DNA from: Marsupella aquatica
Lineage: Eukaryota; Marchantiophyta
Assembly (NCBI GenBank): GCA_973895155.1
Contig: OZ316892.1
Coordinates: 12,772,001 to 12,836,000, forward strand
Direction: 5' to 3'
Length of the DNA stretch: 64,000 nucleotides
The notes under the pieces are model-generated. The model did no database searches. It had not been told where the DNA came from and worked only from the letters and a program-made list of their open reading frames with translations. This document shows positions 1 to 12,129 of the stretch, in pieces (position 1 is the first letter of the stretch; every line of letters starts with the position of its first letter). A program made the position numbers and the translations under genes.

Positions 1-359
1 GAAGTAGTTATGCTCCATCAAACTGAAGGACAACTGTGCTTCCACAGCTTAAATCATTTATGAGATTTTTCATTTGTACTATTGGCTGTATGCTTTACAC
101 CCGGAGAATCATGGATGCCAACCAGAAAGGAGACTGCTGAATTTTAAATACCCTGGAACTGTGTAGCATTAATGTTGGAAATAACAGAGCGTTATTCACT
201 GTAGTTGAAGGTGAAGAGACTGTTTTGGATATGGTGTACCACATCTCTCTCTGTATCATGATAAATTTTATTATTTTCTTTAAATTAATGAGTGCACACA
301 GTAAATTATCATATTTTGATGTGTGATTATAGGCAAGGGTTTACATCCTAATCTCGGGT

Positions 360-475
360 TTGCTTAGAATTGGAAAGACTTTACACCAATACATAGTGGA
401 ATTGCAACTTAGGGTGGTCCACGGGGAGTATTGTGTCCAACATGGTGGTCTATCCTAGCTTCAGTTCTGTTCAAC
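360..475. mobile_element. MITE-like dispersed repeat (GTGGTCCAYGGG family), copy 1
   Basis: An AT-rich stretch ends in two closely spaced copies of a GTGGTCCACGGGGAG-like motif, followed by GGTGGTCTATCCTAGCTTC. The same ending occurs near 3594-3645 and at 35695-35756, and the motif also appears in reverse near 27750-27785. Only the 35.57-35.76 kb copy shows a matching inverted end, so this one may be truncated. The family assignment rests on shared motifs read by eye. Confidence 0.35.
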
Positions 476-1778
476 ACTTCTACACATTTTAACTACTAAA
501 CTAGTTCTCCCTAGTTCTTTTAGCTACAATGGCATCATCACTTACAATCTATCAGCTGGTTGCTGGCCAGGAGGGCAAATAGTTATCATCACCCTCATTA
601 CAGGACCTGCACTTATCCAACTTATGGTGTCACTCAAGATCTAGTTGTGAAAATTTGGGGTGTGATTAGAATTTAGGTGACAGCATTAGAGCCTAAATTC
701 CTTATAAATGTGTCAGGATCATAAATCACTACAAAGGCCAATGAAAAGAAACTTCTCCACAACCCCCACAGAACACTTAGGGCCATTTTTTGTGGCCAAA
801 AGCCATCACACTTAACGATGAAACTTTGAGACCCATTATTATTTCCCCCTCACGGACAAGGGTTAGCCTACTCGACATACCCTTATGCTCCTTTTGCCTA
901 TCATAGCCTTTGTATCGTGGCCCTGTGACTGTTTGGTTTTTATATCCAAAAGACTACTGTTGGGCCCTTTTTCTGTGGGTTTTGCTCAGAACAAGAATAC
1001 CCGCTTTTTGACCTGTGGCATGTAATTGCACACTTTGCATCGTCAATAATCAACAAGTCCTCGATACTACCCCCACAAACTACAATGTAAATATAAAGTG
1101 CACCTAGGCTCAGCTAGAATCCAAGTAGCAAACGGGTGTTGCGTCTGATTTACGATCTCATCTTATGCCACACACAGTGTGGTGATTTGGGATCCACATC
1201 ACCAAAGAGATTGTGGCCAGATTAAAACCACGCCACTCCTGTTGATTGCCTACTTCGTCTGACACACCCCTCTTTCTAGCATTTATTGGATATGTCCCAA
1301 GGGACATCGAAGAATTCGAAGACGGATATGGGGGAATTTGGGAGACAAAGGTTGCCCACAATTTATGACAATAGCCTGTTGTCGTGACCAGGAAATGAAA
1401 AGAAAGAGGTCGGTAGCAATAAAATTCCTGATTTTTGAAAACAACGAAAAGAAAGAGATATGCTTACAGTAGTGTCTGAATACTTTTCGTGGGTGGATAC
1501 GATGATCATGAGAAGTCTGGCCCAGAGCTCGAGCAAAAAGTTGAATTCCAAAAGTATGGCATGTTTGTTTTATGTCATTATAATGTCTTTCCATAGATGT
1601 AGAGATATGAGAAGGCCATAAAAATTATGGAAGTCAATTTTGGGCTCTGCAAAGAAAGCCGGTGGGCTCAGCACTTGATGAATAAGGTACTAATATCCAT
1701 GGGGGCTCAACACTTAATTAATAGAGTACTAATATCCATGGTACGCAAGGTGCCACTGTGCTGCTTCTTTCCTTGCCC
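476..1778. other. Intergenic, no gene recognised
   Basis: Ordinary AT-rich noncoding sequence. Short open frames on the minus strand near 1160-1590 overlap one another, lack recognisable domains and are probably random. Confidence 0.5.
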
Positions 1779-2130
1779 AACACATCAGTCTCCTTGCAAC
1801 TTGCACTGAATCCTTGAAATCCAGTTGTCAGATCAATTTGTCTACTCCCCAAAGCATCCCATTTCATCTCACATAATATGCTCGACGACACCTCCACAAA
1901 CCATCACTCATTATCAACAATACTATGGAACAGGGGGACATTTCAATATTCTAACACATCAGTCTCCTTGCAACTTGCACTGAATCCTTGAAAATCCAGT
2001 TGTCAGATCAATTTGTCTACTCCCCAAAGCATCCCGTTTCATCTCAATTAATTATATGCTTGACTACACCTCCACAAACCATCACTCACTATCAACAATA
2101 CTACGCAACAGGGGGACATTTCAATATTCT
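1779..2130. repeat. Tandem duplication, about 174-178 bp unit, two copies
   Basis: Copy 1 (1779-1952) and copy 2 (1953-2130) both start AACACATCAGTCTCC and end TTTCAATATTCT. They differ by a few substitutions and small indels. No coding potential is visible; the unit looks like a local head-to-tail duplication of noncoding DNA. Confidence 0.9.
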
Positions 2131-2290
2131 AGAACATTCCTATACTTGGTTTAGAAAAATCTAAGCATTCTTTTAATTTTCAAAATTGTGTTAAAACCAC
2201 CCTTATGTTCTTCCGCCAAAAATTCTAAGTCTTCCACTAAACCAAGTAAAAGTCCTGTACTTGTTTATGCATGATGGGTCAGAGAAAAAT
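2131..2290. repeat. Dispersed repeat related to 18690-18840
   Basis: The segment with ATGTTCTTCCGCCAAAAATT and a following ACTAAACCAA resembles a segment near 18760-18815 (TTGTTCTTCTGCAAATTTTT, then TTAAAACCAA). The match is diverged and was aligned only by eye; the family is unknown. Confidence 0.35.
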
Positions 2291-2357
2291 AAGTGAGGAC
2301 CTTGGGCCCATTTTTTCAGAGGGTAAGTGATCACTCAACTTGGTTAAACACAGAAGA

Positions 2358-2583
2358 TCCTAAGTCCCTGAGATCACCTCATTGGAGAATCTAACTGTTT
2401 CCATCACCCCGGAGCAAAGTGCATTAGCGACACGCCCACTGTGAGGGTGGATTAGGGGACTTGGGAAATATCCTAAGTCCCTGAGATCACCTCATTGGAG
2501 AATCTAACTGTTTCCATCACCCCGGAGCAAAGTGCATTAGCGACACGCCCACTGTGAGGGTGGATTAGGGGACTTGGGAAATA
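2358..2583. repeat. Recent tandem duplication, 113-bp unit, two copies identical by eye
   Basis: Copy 1 runs 2358-2470 and copy 2 runs 2471-2583, both from TCCTAAGTCCCTGAGATC to GGGACTTGGGAAATA. I see no differences between them, unlike the diverged duplications nearby, so this is either a recent event or an assembly artefact. Confidence 0.93.
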
Positions 2584-2599
2584 GGGAGGCGAGGTGGGG

Positions 2600-2675
2600 C
2601 GGAATTTGCATGCAGGTCAGAACTCTGCCTAGCAGATCAATAGAGAGAATGTTCAAATCCCACCCCAGGGCAATG
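2600..2675 (+). mobile_element. Possible tRNA-derived SINE fragment
   Basis: GTTCAAATCCCACC near 2652 resembles a polymerase III B box. About 30 bases upstream, CTGCCTAGCAG is a weak A-box-like match. No cloverleaf closes convincingly, so it is not a functional tRNA. It could equally be chance similarity. Confidence 0.3.
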
Positions 2676-2884
2676 GAAACCATCAATGTATTTCATGGGA
2701 CAATCTCAGGGCTATAAGATCTCTTGTGGCTGACGAGGGTAAAATCATTTATTACTTGACACAAACAAGTGAGTTCGTAATAATTCATCTAAAAAGGTTG
2801 ACAGTTTGTGATATTTGACCCATAAAATGACAAATATACATCATGTGCCAATGAACAAAAAGAGTCTTAGCGGGGAACAGATCC

Positions 2885-3155
2885 CTTACCCAGGAGACCC
2901 AATAAATGGGAGAAAAGCAGGAACAACACAAGAAGACTAAAAAGTCCAAGACTCCCCGCAAAAGCAAAAGAACTGAAGTCCTACTGAAAAGCCTGGTAAA
3001 AGCTCTGCACAAATAGTGATAATTGACAAACATCCCAAAACCAGGAGACCCAATAAATGTGAGAAAACCAGGGAAAAAAGCAATAGAACTGAAATTATAA
3101 TGGGAAACTTACTGAAAAGCCTGGAAAAGCTCTGCACAAATAGTCATACTTGACA
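2885..3155. repeat. Dispersed repeat family A, two tandem copies
   Basis: Two units (about 2891-3028 and 3041-3152) each contain GGAGACCCAATAAATG, a GAGAAAA..CAGG block and then CTGAAAAGCCTGG..AAGCTCTGCACAAATAG. The same ordered blocks recur at 10785-10865, 13790-14720 and 25555-25805. The family is therefore dispersed and itself prone to tandem duplication. There is no coding capacity; its class (TRIM, MITE or LTR fragment) is unresolved. Confidence 0.7.
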
Positions 3156-3479
3156 GAAAAGGGAAGACTAGTCAAACCCCAGTACTAGTAAGATCCCATC
3201 GAAGTAGTATGCATGTAGTGACGCCCTGTTTACAGGTATTGTGTGCCATTATGCCCCCATAAGCAAGAGCTTCAAGTCTAGTTCTGAATGGCTATTGTTG
3301 CCCGTAAAGCTCTGATCATAGGATCTTTATATACTTGAAGGCTCAAGAGATATTGTTCTATGTTTCCAATCTTTACCAAAAGTACAGTGAAATTTTCAGG
3401 ATTTGTTAATCCAGAAGTTGACTGACCCCTCAGCATTGTATGATGAATAATTCAACCAAAATGGTCAAAAAATCAAGGT

Positions 3480-3650
3480 CACTTTGATGGAAGTTTAGCG
3501 TACCTACTCCTCTAGCAGACACTCAAAACTAAAAAGTATTGGAATTTATGAACATCAAATTATTGCAATTAAAACTCAAATTTTGGGAAACGTGGTCCAT
3601 GGGAGTTTCAAAGACCAATGTTGTGGTCCATGGGGCCATCTTTTTCCTAA
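3480..3650. mobile_element. MITE-like dispersed repeat (GTGGTCCAYGGG family), copy 2
   Basis: The right end carries ACGTGGTCCATGGGAGTTTC and, about 40 bp on, TTGTGGTCCATGGGGCC. This is the same paired-motif arrangement as at 410-470 and 35695-35756. The left end is not clear. Confidence 0.4.
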
Positions 3651-4073
3651 TTATGCCATTAGAATTATAAAAATCACAAAAGGCATTAAGCTCTGAAATA
3701 TTCCCACAAAAAACGATGTTGACCCGTAAGTCTCACCATTAGCGATGGAAAACCCATCTGTCAGACTTATGCAAAGTCCTTTTGGGCGCAAGAAACAATG
3801 AAAAAGCATACCTCCTTTTTGTGCTCATGGAAGCGAGCGTGTGGTGCCATTTAACAATTTGCAATAATCGGAGACGAGACGTGGATTGGACAGTCTCCCC
3901 TAGTGCACCTACCTACAGCAATGCATGCCACCGGGCCCAAGTGAGCATGGATAGAAACAATCCAAAAGCCAAACAGGCCAAAGCTCTGAACACGCAGATC
4001 TGAGAGGAATCAATTTCGAAAGACCAACCCCCCTCCCTGTAGGCAGTCAATCAATGATGTCCTGCACTCAGCT

Positions 4074-4160
4074 AGGCTAGGCCTAGGCTAGGCTAGGCTA
4101 GGCTAGGCTATGCTAGGCATTTAGGCAAGGCAAGGCAAGGCTAGGCTAGGCTAGGCTAGG
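4074..4160. repeat. GGCTA pentanucleotide microsatellite
   Basis: An imperfect run of AGGCT/GGCTA units, interrupted by GGCATTTAGGC and a stretch of GGCAA variants around 4115-4140. Confidence 0.9.
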
Positions 4161-4593
4161 CGAGAGGAGACCGTGAGAGGCAGAGCACAAGAGCATCGAG
4201 AAATTTCGTGGCTCTCTTCCCCAAGAAACAAACAAACAGACAGCATTCCGATGAGACAGGACGGTCCATGCCTATCGTTTCTTTCCCCGTTCGAACGGTA
4301 AATTCTGCTCAAAAAGTTGGTACCTATCGTCTACTCCCCAAATCTGAGAGCATATGAAACGCAGAGAAAAACAAACTGCTGCCAACAGGGCGACGCTGCT
4401 GACATATGGACTACGAGACTTCTACATAATGATGGCCTACCTCCACAGGAACACGATGTAGGCACTAGCCACTAGCTTTAGGGTGAGTGTTGCTGGCCGT
4501 CCCTTTAGGGAAAGATTTTATTCAAGGGATTATAGTATATTTTAATATACTAACCCAATGTTCGTGAGACGTGAGTCGCAGAGGATTGTACCT

Positions 4594-4667
4594 GTAGACA
4601 GTGAATTGATGTTGAAAGGAGGTGTATGAAGTAGACAGTGAATTGATGTTGAAAGGAGGTGTTATGA
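4594..4667. repeat. 37-bp direct tandem duplication
   Basis: GTAGACAGTGAATTGATG... begins at 4594 and again at 4631. Each unit ends in GTTGAAAGGAGGTGT, and the copies are nearly identical. Confidence 0.9.
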
Positions 4668-5499
4668 AACATAAGTGAGATTCATAAGTGAGATGGCCAG
4701 GTAATTACTCGATTACACCTAGTGTCCTAGCAACTAGATTTCAAAGAGAGTGGTTGCATAGAGCGTAACTAGTTGGGCATGGAAAAGGTGCACAAAGGAC
4801 ACATTGAGGCCCATCTTATGATTAGGGAAATTTTCATCATAATCCAACTGGTGGGAGGCCTTCCTGCAAGAATGACAGTTTGTATACAAACCATGAAGTT
4901 TTTTGGGACCAATTGCAAATACATATAATCACCATATAGCATGCTCATCCTGGAACATGCTTTATTTTTTGTCTTGTAGTGATCTGAAAGTAAATAAAAT
5001 ATGAGAGCATAGAAGTGCTGTTTATAAGTAAAGTGTCTGTCAAGAAAAGCACAGTGACCAAGAAAAGGTACAGTCAAACAATGCTACTATGTGTGCACTT
5101 AACTCAGGGTGCCTTATGAATGACACTCCTTTCAATAAAAACCATAAACCTAGGAAAGAAAAACATGAGGAGAACTTAAAAGGCTATGCATTCATGTTCT
5201 TTTGCATCATTTCTCTCACTCGTGGTGGTGGAGCCTTTGGTTTCATCTCTAAGAAAACCCATACTGTGAAAGGGGGCTGCCAAAATAAGTTCAAAACACT
5301 CTAGAATACCTAAAACTAAAGGGGTCTAAAAATTAATTAAAAATGTATAAAATACAAAGGCTGCCCCTTGATAAGGCAGATTGAAATGAAAATACATGAC
5401 ACAAAAATCTGAATAAGACAAAATTTGAAATGTGCATTCACCATATAGCAGCTTCAAAAATTTCTAGAAATAATCGGCCAAGATAATTCCCTCTAGAAA

Positions 5500-6010
5500 T
5501 AATCGGCCAAGATAGTCTCCAAGTACAGTAGTCTCTCCGCAGGTGCAAGCTCCCACAAAGATCCAATGTGCACTGAATGTGAGCTTGCACTAACCGATAA
5601 GTGAAAAAACATGGAGTTTTGCAATTATCAATAAAGGTACAGTGCCTTCATGTGCTATGGGTCCCTTTTTGGCAGTGAACATTCTACTGGCGCCCACCAT
5701 TCATTGCACATTTTTGCCCTAAACTTGATCTCTACCTCTTAAGTGAGATTTTACTCGACAGAAAAATATCCTGTAGTTATCAGTAAGCGTAGATGTTGGA
5801 TTGTCCTCTCTCTGATAAGTGTTCACGTACACTTATCAAGGGTTGGACTTATACATTTGTCAAATAAGCAAAAGTATTATGGACCTGTTTTCACTTGAAA
5901 ATGGTTGCCCAATAATCAAACTCTTCCACACTGTTGGCAGAAATGGTGGAATCTTGCAAGTTTATGCCACTACAAAACATGTTGCTTGTAGGTCTTTAGT
6001 AACGAGGCTG
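5500..6010. repeat. TAAGTGCA/TGCACTTA repeat family, diverged copy
   Basis: Phrases such as GATAAGTGTTCACGTACACT (5815), ATTATGGACCTGTTTTCACT (5877) and TTGCCCTAAACTTGATC (5713) match, in shuffled order, phrases at 52018-52230 (GATAAGTGTATATGTACACT, AAAAAATGGACCTGTCTGCA, TTGCCCTAAATTTGGTC). It is a diverged member of the 51.5-52.3 kb array. No protein is encoded. Confidence 0.6.
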
Positions 6011-6850
6011 CATTAACTGTATTTCATTGAGATCTTACAGCTCATGTAAGGTTTCAAGTGCAGTCATCTCTCTCTAAGTGCACAGTCCATACTGAAAACC
6101 ATGGGTAGTTGCAAGGCCTCATCCTCTTCCCTACTTTTCACTTCATAAAAGTGCAAACTCTTCCCCACTTTTGGTACATTTTTTTTGGATTTTTGCCTTC
6201 CACCACCCAGTTCCCCACCAAGCCACATACCCAATTAGCCAGGACGTAATGGTCCCCTTAAATTTAGGATCATCTGACCATCACAAATTAATTTAAATCA
6301 AGAGTGTCTAGCATCTTCTCCTTTGCACAAGGTGACACTGGTGTGATGCCTTGCTGGGTATCACTTTATGATAAATGTAAGGATAATTCCCTTATAATGT
6401 ACACAAAGAGCTTAGGACATAAAGGAATATAGTTAGAAACAACAAAAACCAGTCAATAAGTAAGGAGGTTGTATGGAACCATTTTGGAGGAAGTAATTGG
6501 GCCTGTATTCTTTGATATTAGGGAGGCAGTTTTGGTTAGTCAGTATGGCCAACTGGCAGGATACGTATGAGAGTGACTACTCTTTGTGAGTGGTGGTAAA
6601 CAGGTAGTCCAAGGTTTAGAGAGGGAAATTGGAAAGTCACTTCATTCTGTGCTTTCCACCCTAAACAAAGACTAATCGGGAGGGAGCACTGGTAATTGTC
6701 AATTGAAAGATTTAAGGGTCAGGGTTGAAGGTACTTAGAGATTTTCCTCTGTATAAACGACTATCTCAAGATGGGGAAAAATCAATCAGGCTGAACACTT
6801 TTTGGGTTGTCTGATTCATTACTGTCAGCCACTGTCTTGTTGCTTCTTAC
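6011..6850. other. Intergenic, no gene recognised
   Basis: Noncoding AT-rich sequence. I saw no clear repeat or ORF with family features. Confidence 0.5.
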
Positions 6851-6859
6851 TCGGCTTCT

Positions 6860-8060
6860 TACAAAGAAATTTATTCCAAGAAGGCAATCAATAAGAGAGC
6901 AGACATTGAAAAGCTTTGGGACTTGTTGCACAAAGCACTTGCAGAAGGCAAATACATTGATAACAAGTTTTTGTGGATGCCGTCTTCATACCAAATTGGA
7001 TGAATTGATGTTGGAGAAAGGATAACTCCACAGCATGTGATTTATAATTGTTTTGGTGAATTATTGAAGTTTGCCAACAATGAGAGAGTGCAGAAGAGAA
7101 GGCTATTGGTGTGAAGATTTGGAGCATCCAATAAATAGATGTCTAGAGGCCCAGGCAAAACGGGAGGCAGCTATTGAGGCTCCATCAAAGAAAAGACAGA
7201 TAGTACAAGAAATCTTGAAGACAAAGAATTTAAGAAGTGGGAGGCAATTATACCCTATCAAACTCTTTGCCAACTCAGGGATGGAGACAAGCATGTGATT
7301 TATAATTGTTTGGTGAATTATTGAAGTTTGCCAACAATGAGAGAGTGAAGAAGAGAAGGTTATTGGTGTGAAGATTTGGAGCGTCCAATAAGTAGATGTC
7401 TAGCACAGGAGGGCGGAGGCCCACTGGCCCAGGCAAAACGGGAGGCAGCTATTGAGGCTCCATCAAACAAAAGGACAGATAGTACAAGAAATCTTGAAGA
7501 CAAAGAATTTAAGAAGTGGGAGGCAATTATACCCTATCAAACTCTTTGCCAACTAAGGATGGAGACTGTCTTTTAATGCAATATAACCCAAGGCCATTGT
7601 AGTAATATCTCCAACCCAACTGGGTTTTGCTATCAGTGGGTGGTGACCAAACCCAGTAAAGAAAATCTAAAAATTCAAGTCCAACCCTCTAACACTAACT
7701 GGATTCAAGAACGGGTTTTTTTCATTACTGGATCTGTATATGGGAGAGATTCTACAGTAGTTGAGTCCCTTACTGGGTTAGCCACTAGGTTTCAAGATCT
7801 CCATCTACAACTGTCAGATCTTGATACATGCTGTTTAGCAAAGATTACCCGTTTAGCAAAGATTAGCCCATCACGGTTGGGGTTGCTTTTCAGTTGGCCC
7901 CTAAATATGCCTATAGTAAATTAAATAAAGGACGCTGTCAGTATTTAATGTACCCAGTCAACAAAATCCCATTGGGTTGCAGATGCTCTAAAGGAGTGAA
8001 TACAAGATTATGCCACGGAACTTTGTGCTTTGGGTTGGAGATATAAACACTCAACTTGAG
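6860..8060 (+). pseudogene. Decayed coding remnant of unknown family containing a 256-bp duplication
   Basis: A plus-strand frame from about 6870 reads like a real protein. Stretches such as RADIEKLWDLLHKALAEG and ITPQHVIYNCFGELLKFAN are separated by stop codons, and further plausible stretches follow to about 8050. Within it, 7033-7288 is duplicated in tandem at 7289-7571; both copies begin AGCATGTGATTTATAATTG. The second copy carries a 24-bp insertion near 7410. No domain is recognised. The remnant could be an old host gene or transposon protein; the frame breaks exclude a functional product. Confidence 0.4.
7033..7571. repeat. Tandem duplication, about 256-280 bp unit
   Basis: Two head-to-tail copies, 7033-7288 and 7289-7571, are highly similar throughout. 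The second has a GC-rich insertion around 7405-7430. The duplicated stretch lies inside a decayed reading frame. Confidence 0.88.
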
Positions 8061-8329
8061 AGGGGGGAATTAGAGTGTCTCAAAGTTGAAAATTTTGATC
8101 TACCTTAATTCCCGATACAAAAGGTTACGGACTACTATATTTTATAGTCCATAACTTTTTATCATAAGGATTGGTCCAATTTAAGTTTAAAGTAAAACGC
8201 TTCTCAAATTTCATGTCACTAAAAAGTCTTGGGCACTTTTAACCAAAAAATAATTATTTAATTTTTTTCAATTAGCCCAGTTTCCACCTAGGCACCGACC
8301 CCATTAGCGTCATCCTTTTATACAAAGCG

Positions 8330-8700
8330 ATCTCAGCGGTCAAAATTAGTCCACGCAATTAGCGAAAGAACTTTTCTAGCATGTTCTCCTTCGCACAAGG
8401 TGACATTCGCTACACAGCCACAGAGAAAGAAGAAGAAAGAAAGGGACCCGATATTATACAGCAGGTGGTGTCCTTTACAGAGGCCGTGGTCGCCAGGCGG
8501 ACGGGAAAGAGACTGCGGTCGTCCTCCGAACCGATAAGAAGGTCCCGGAAAATGGGGCCCGGCTGCCGTCACGCTGAGGGCAGAGCTACTACAGGTCTAA
8601 GTGATCATTATTACGCCATGACGAGCATACGGGGCTACGGGCAGAATACACAAGAGTATATTTCAGGAGGACGCACAGTACGGTATTGTACTTTTTAAAG
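8330..8700. other. GC-richer island, no gene assigned
   Basis: Around 8480-8590 base composition rises and CpG dinucleotides are frequent. Open frames exist on both strands (plus 8381-8698, 105 codons), but neither shows a recognisable domain. It could be an old promoter or first exon; I cannot assign it. Confidence 0.3.
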
Positions 8701-8849
8701 ACTGAAAACATTCCGTCGCGCATCTTCAAAGATTAGAAGTATATGTTGACCCTTGGGCTGCTTCCAGGTCAAGCTTGACCCACCATAAAGTTCACTTGGG
8801 AGAATTTGTTTGGTAAGGTGGAGTTTTGGGGTACCTAAATTCCATTGGG

Positions 8850-10100
8850 CCTCTCAAACCAACTGTTCCTTGGAGGTTTCCCATGTCTGCAATGTTGCGA
8901 GCCAGGTGACTGGTCAAAAATATGTGTATTCCCAAATATGCTACTGCAACGAACTCAGGACCCAGCAATTTTCTTGCACTGGCTCACCAGAATTTTTTGG
9001 GAAAGTTTGAGATGCCCTAATGTGCATTTGATAAGAATAGCGTCTTTTTTAAACTTGAATGTGAAGGAGAGAAAATTTGGAGATTGCCGTCCCCACCAAT
9101 AACTTGAAGCCCTCATTTACAGGTAAATCCAAACTGCCAATCTTGAGGTTCTGCAAGAAAATAATTGCGAAACCAGCCTGCTCCTTAGACCTCCATTCTC
9201 ATCAATGACAGAAAATATACATCACAATGTTGACTTGAAATAATTTATTTGACAAGGAGGCCTGTTGAAGTCGAGTTTTTGGACAACCAACAAATATACA
9301 TTTGATAAGACCCCAGCTCCTTTTCACACACTAAGTCATCAATTGAAGCAGATGACAAGAACTCTCTGGATCAATTTTTCCCTGATAGTTGGGTATTGGT
9401 GAGGGTTACAAACACAAACTATGGGAGCTTTATATACTTAGTAGACTCTTTTATTTATATTTTATGAATAGTGCTCCTTTTTGCAACTGTGAACTGAACC
9501 AGATGGAACAAAAATTTGCAGATTGCCCCCATGGGTAACTTGTATCTCTTATTTAGAGGCAAAATCCACAGATATCGTCAGTATTTGGACAAAAGGGGTT
9601 AGCTAGACCAGTCTGCTATTCAGACCTCTAATTTATAAATGCCACCCTGAATGCCACAAGACAAATCACAAAGCTCACCTGAAAGAATTTATCTGGTGAG
9701 GAGGCCCATTGATGTAGATGTTTACTAGGGGAACACCAATAAATATACATTTGATAAGACTGGTGCTCCTTTTCACACCCTAAACTGTCCCCTGAACCAG
9801 ATGGGGGGGGGGGGGGGCATTTTGTGATGGCCCTCCCCACAAGTCTCTATATATCTAGAGATCAGCTTCCAAATCCTAACTGTTGAATGTCAGTTTTGTA
9901 AGAAAGGCAGTTCCCAAAACCAGCCTGGTAGTTAGAACCCCATAGTCATCAACCACAGAAAGACATCCAAATCCATACATTGTACATTTGAAGGTATGAA
10001 ATTACAAGTGGAGGAATGGAGGTCAATTCAGGTCCTTTTGGTGGGGTTGTGGATTACCAATGGAAACATTCTCATTTCAATGTCTGAAAACGCACTGCTA
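8850..10100. repeat. Diverged large-unit tandem array, about 450-bp period
   Basis: AATATACATTTGATAAGAC, followed by a GCTCCTTTTCACAC block, occurs at 9293 and again at 9742, 449 bp apart. A more diverged TGTGCATTTGATAAGAAT occurs at 9021. Around these landmarks, GGAGGCC...TTGA, CCAGCCTGnT and ACAGAAA blocks recur in the same order, including a last partial unit after 9890. The units are strongly diverged and noncoding. Confidence 0.7.
9803..9817. repeat. G15 homopolymer
   Basis: An uninterrupted run of 15 guanines in plus orientation. It is a likely sequencing or assembly-sensitive site and a candidate G-quadruplex-prone tract. Confidence 0.95.
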
Positions 10101-10784
10101 TGTCTATTGTTTGGGTGAGCTGGTGGAGATGCTCTAACTGTGAACTAATGGTTTTTGGAGTGAGCAAAACGAGTCCTATAATACCCTGTCAACAGTCCAG
10201 TCAAGGGGGTAATCCGGCTTCTGCCCTCATGCATCAGTGGAAGTGTGGTTCTTTTTCAAAACACCAGCTGAGACTGGATGTTAACAAACTCAAATTACAA
10301 AGGACATTTCAAACAGTTAATTCATAACCGCGATAGGTTTACCAATTTCTCTCACTGGGAACAGTGATCCACACGCTCCAACAAATACAAAGGGGAAATG
10401 TCTGAAGTGGCCTAGGAGTAAAAGTTGTATGTGTGTAAACTGGATCATATCTCTCCTGCATGGTAAGTAAAGTAGTTAAGAAAGAATAAATTGGCAGATT
10501 TATAGAAATAACATAAATTGGGCAAAAGTATTCGTTCAGTCTTGTTAGAGGCACTTTTATATAACCACATACATTCTAAAACAAAGTCTCCAAACTTAAC
10601 CTAATGCCAACTTTGGGTGCCAAACTAAACTAGCCATTTGACTGCTACATCTCTACATAGCCAAGTGTACAAAACTTTGGCCTGCCTCTCGGCATAACTT
10701 AATGTTTTGGCACAACATTCACGCCTTGCAAAGTTTAAGCTGGGCCCATTTCCTGGTAGGATTGGGATAGAATTTGGAACTAAA

Positions 10785-10870
10785 GCAACAAACTGAAAAG
10801 TCTAGTTAAGCTCCAGAGTAAAACGGATGGGAGGGTCGTGAAGGGGGATTTGTCCAGAGGCAAGCTGGAC
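10785..10870. repeat. Dispersed repeat family A fragment
   Basis: ACTGAAAAGTCTAGTTAAGC and the following AGGGTCGTGAAGGGGGATTT align with the CTGAAAAGCCTGG and AGGGTCCCGGTGAGGAATTT blocks of the copy at 25685-25745. Confidence 0.5.
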
Positions 10871-12120
10871 CCTCTTTTGTTTGTTCTTTTGTACTCTGTT
10901 TGGTCAGATTCTGTAAAAAGTTTGTATTTTGGCTTTTAACCAGAGTCTAATCCCTACAAACACTAGTGAATGCTTGAGCCCTCTACGCTACAACAAACTA
11001 TCGCAAATTGATGCCTCCCTGTTGAGTATGTGCCCATTAGCCATTTGCACATCCTCCTAGCAAAGGCTTTTTCTCTCAAATTGCTTCTTGTAAAGTAGTC
11101 ACCATATTTGGATATGTTCTGCATGCGATCCCTTATATAGAACCTTCAGCAACTCAGCACTTGAGCTCAGCTGCACAAATCCCTAAAAGACTCATTGGAG
11201 AGGCTAGAAAGATGCCCATGACTCCTTTGTTTGGCCCTTAGTTTTTAGTAACGTACGTTGGCCTTTTTCTGCCATTCCCATGATTTCAACCAGAACATTG
11301 GGGGAAAAATCATATAGGTCCACTTGAGCCTAACTTTTGGTTTGTCACAAACACTCAACATACCAGGTCTCTTTTCAAAAAGGCTGTTGGTCACACCAGA
11401 CTGAACGTATATAATGGAGATTGCATAAGCCAAAAAGGCCCACACCTCCACCTGGGGACCTCCCATAACAACTACAGTACTTTTCATTTGCTTTTCAAAA
11501 CAAAATCTGTGATTAATACTATGACATCCTTTTTTATTATATATTAAATTAAATGTGTAAAATATGCTGAGCAAACAATTGTTACTTGTAAGACATCATG
11601 CACATGTGCAACATTTCATGAGCACATTGTAAGTAATACACACAAGAGATACAAGGTTCACCTCTCTAGAAGTTATGTTCATTGATATACACAAGAGATC
11701 TTTATTGAATCTCATTTTCAATTCTAAACCTGTTGATCATACATAGTCTTCACAAACTAAGCTCTTCCTATCTCTCAACTGACTCCATAACATTGAGTCT
11801 AAGTCTCCCCATGAGATTCCCCCGGGGGATAGTGAGTTCTCCATTATTTGCTAGCCCTTCCCACCATACCTTCACCCTCAATGAGGTTCAACCATCCAGC
11901 ACTCAACAGAGCATGTGTAGACTAGTATCTATGACCAAAAACTACCAAATTTTGGTCCCCCCTCTCATACAGCTGGAGGGGATTTATGCCTCTAAGTGTT
12001 GGTGGGGGCAATGAAGTGTCATCTTGGGTTAGTCAAGTCGAGCTAAACAGACCCACAATCAAATTGGGGAGCAACGTGGGTAATTAAATTAATTTGGAGA
12101 AACCAAATAAAAAACTGATA
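10871..12120. other. Intergenic, no gene recognised
   Basis: AT-rich noncoding sequence with no convincing frame, repeat or RNA. Confidence 0.5.
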
Positions 12121-12129
12121 TTACGAAGT

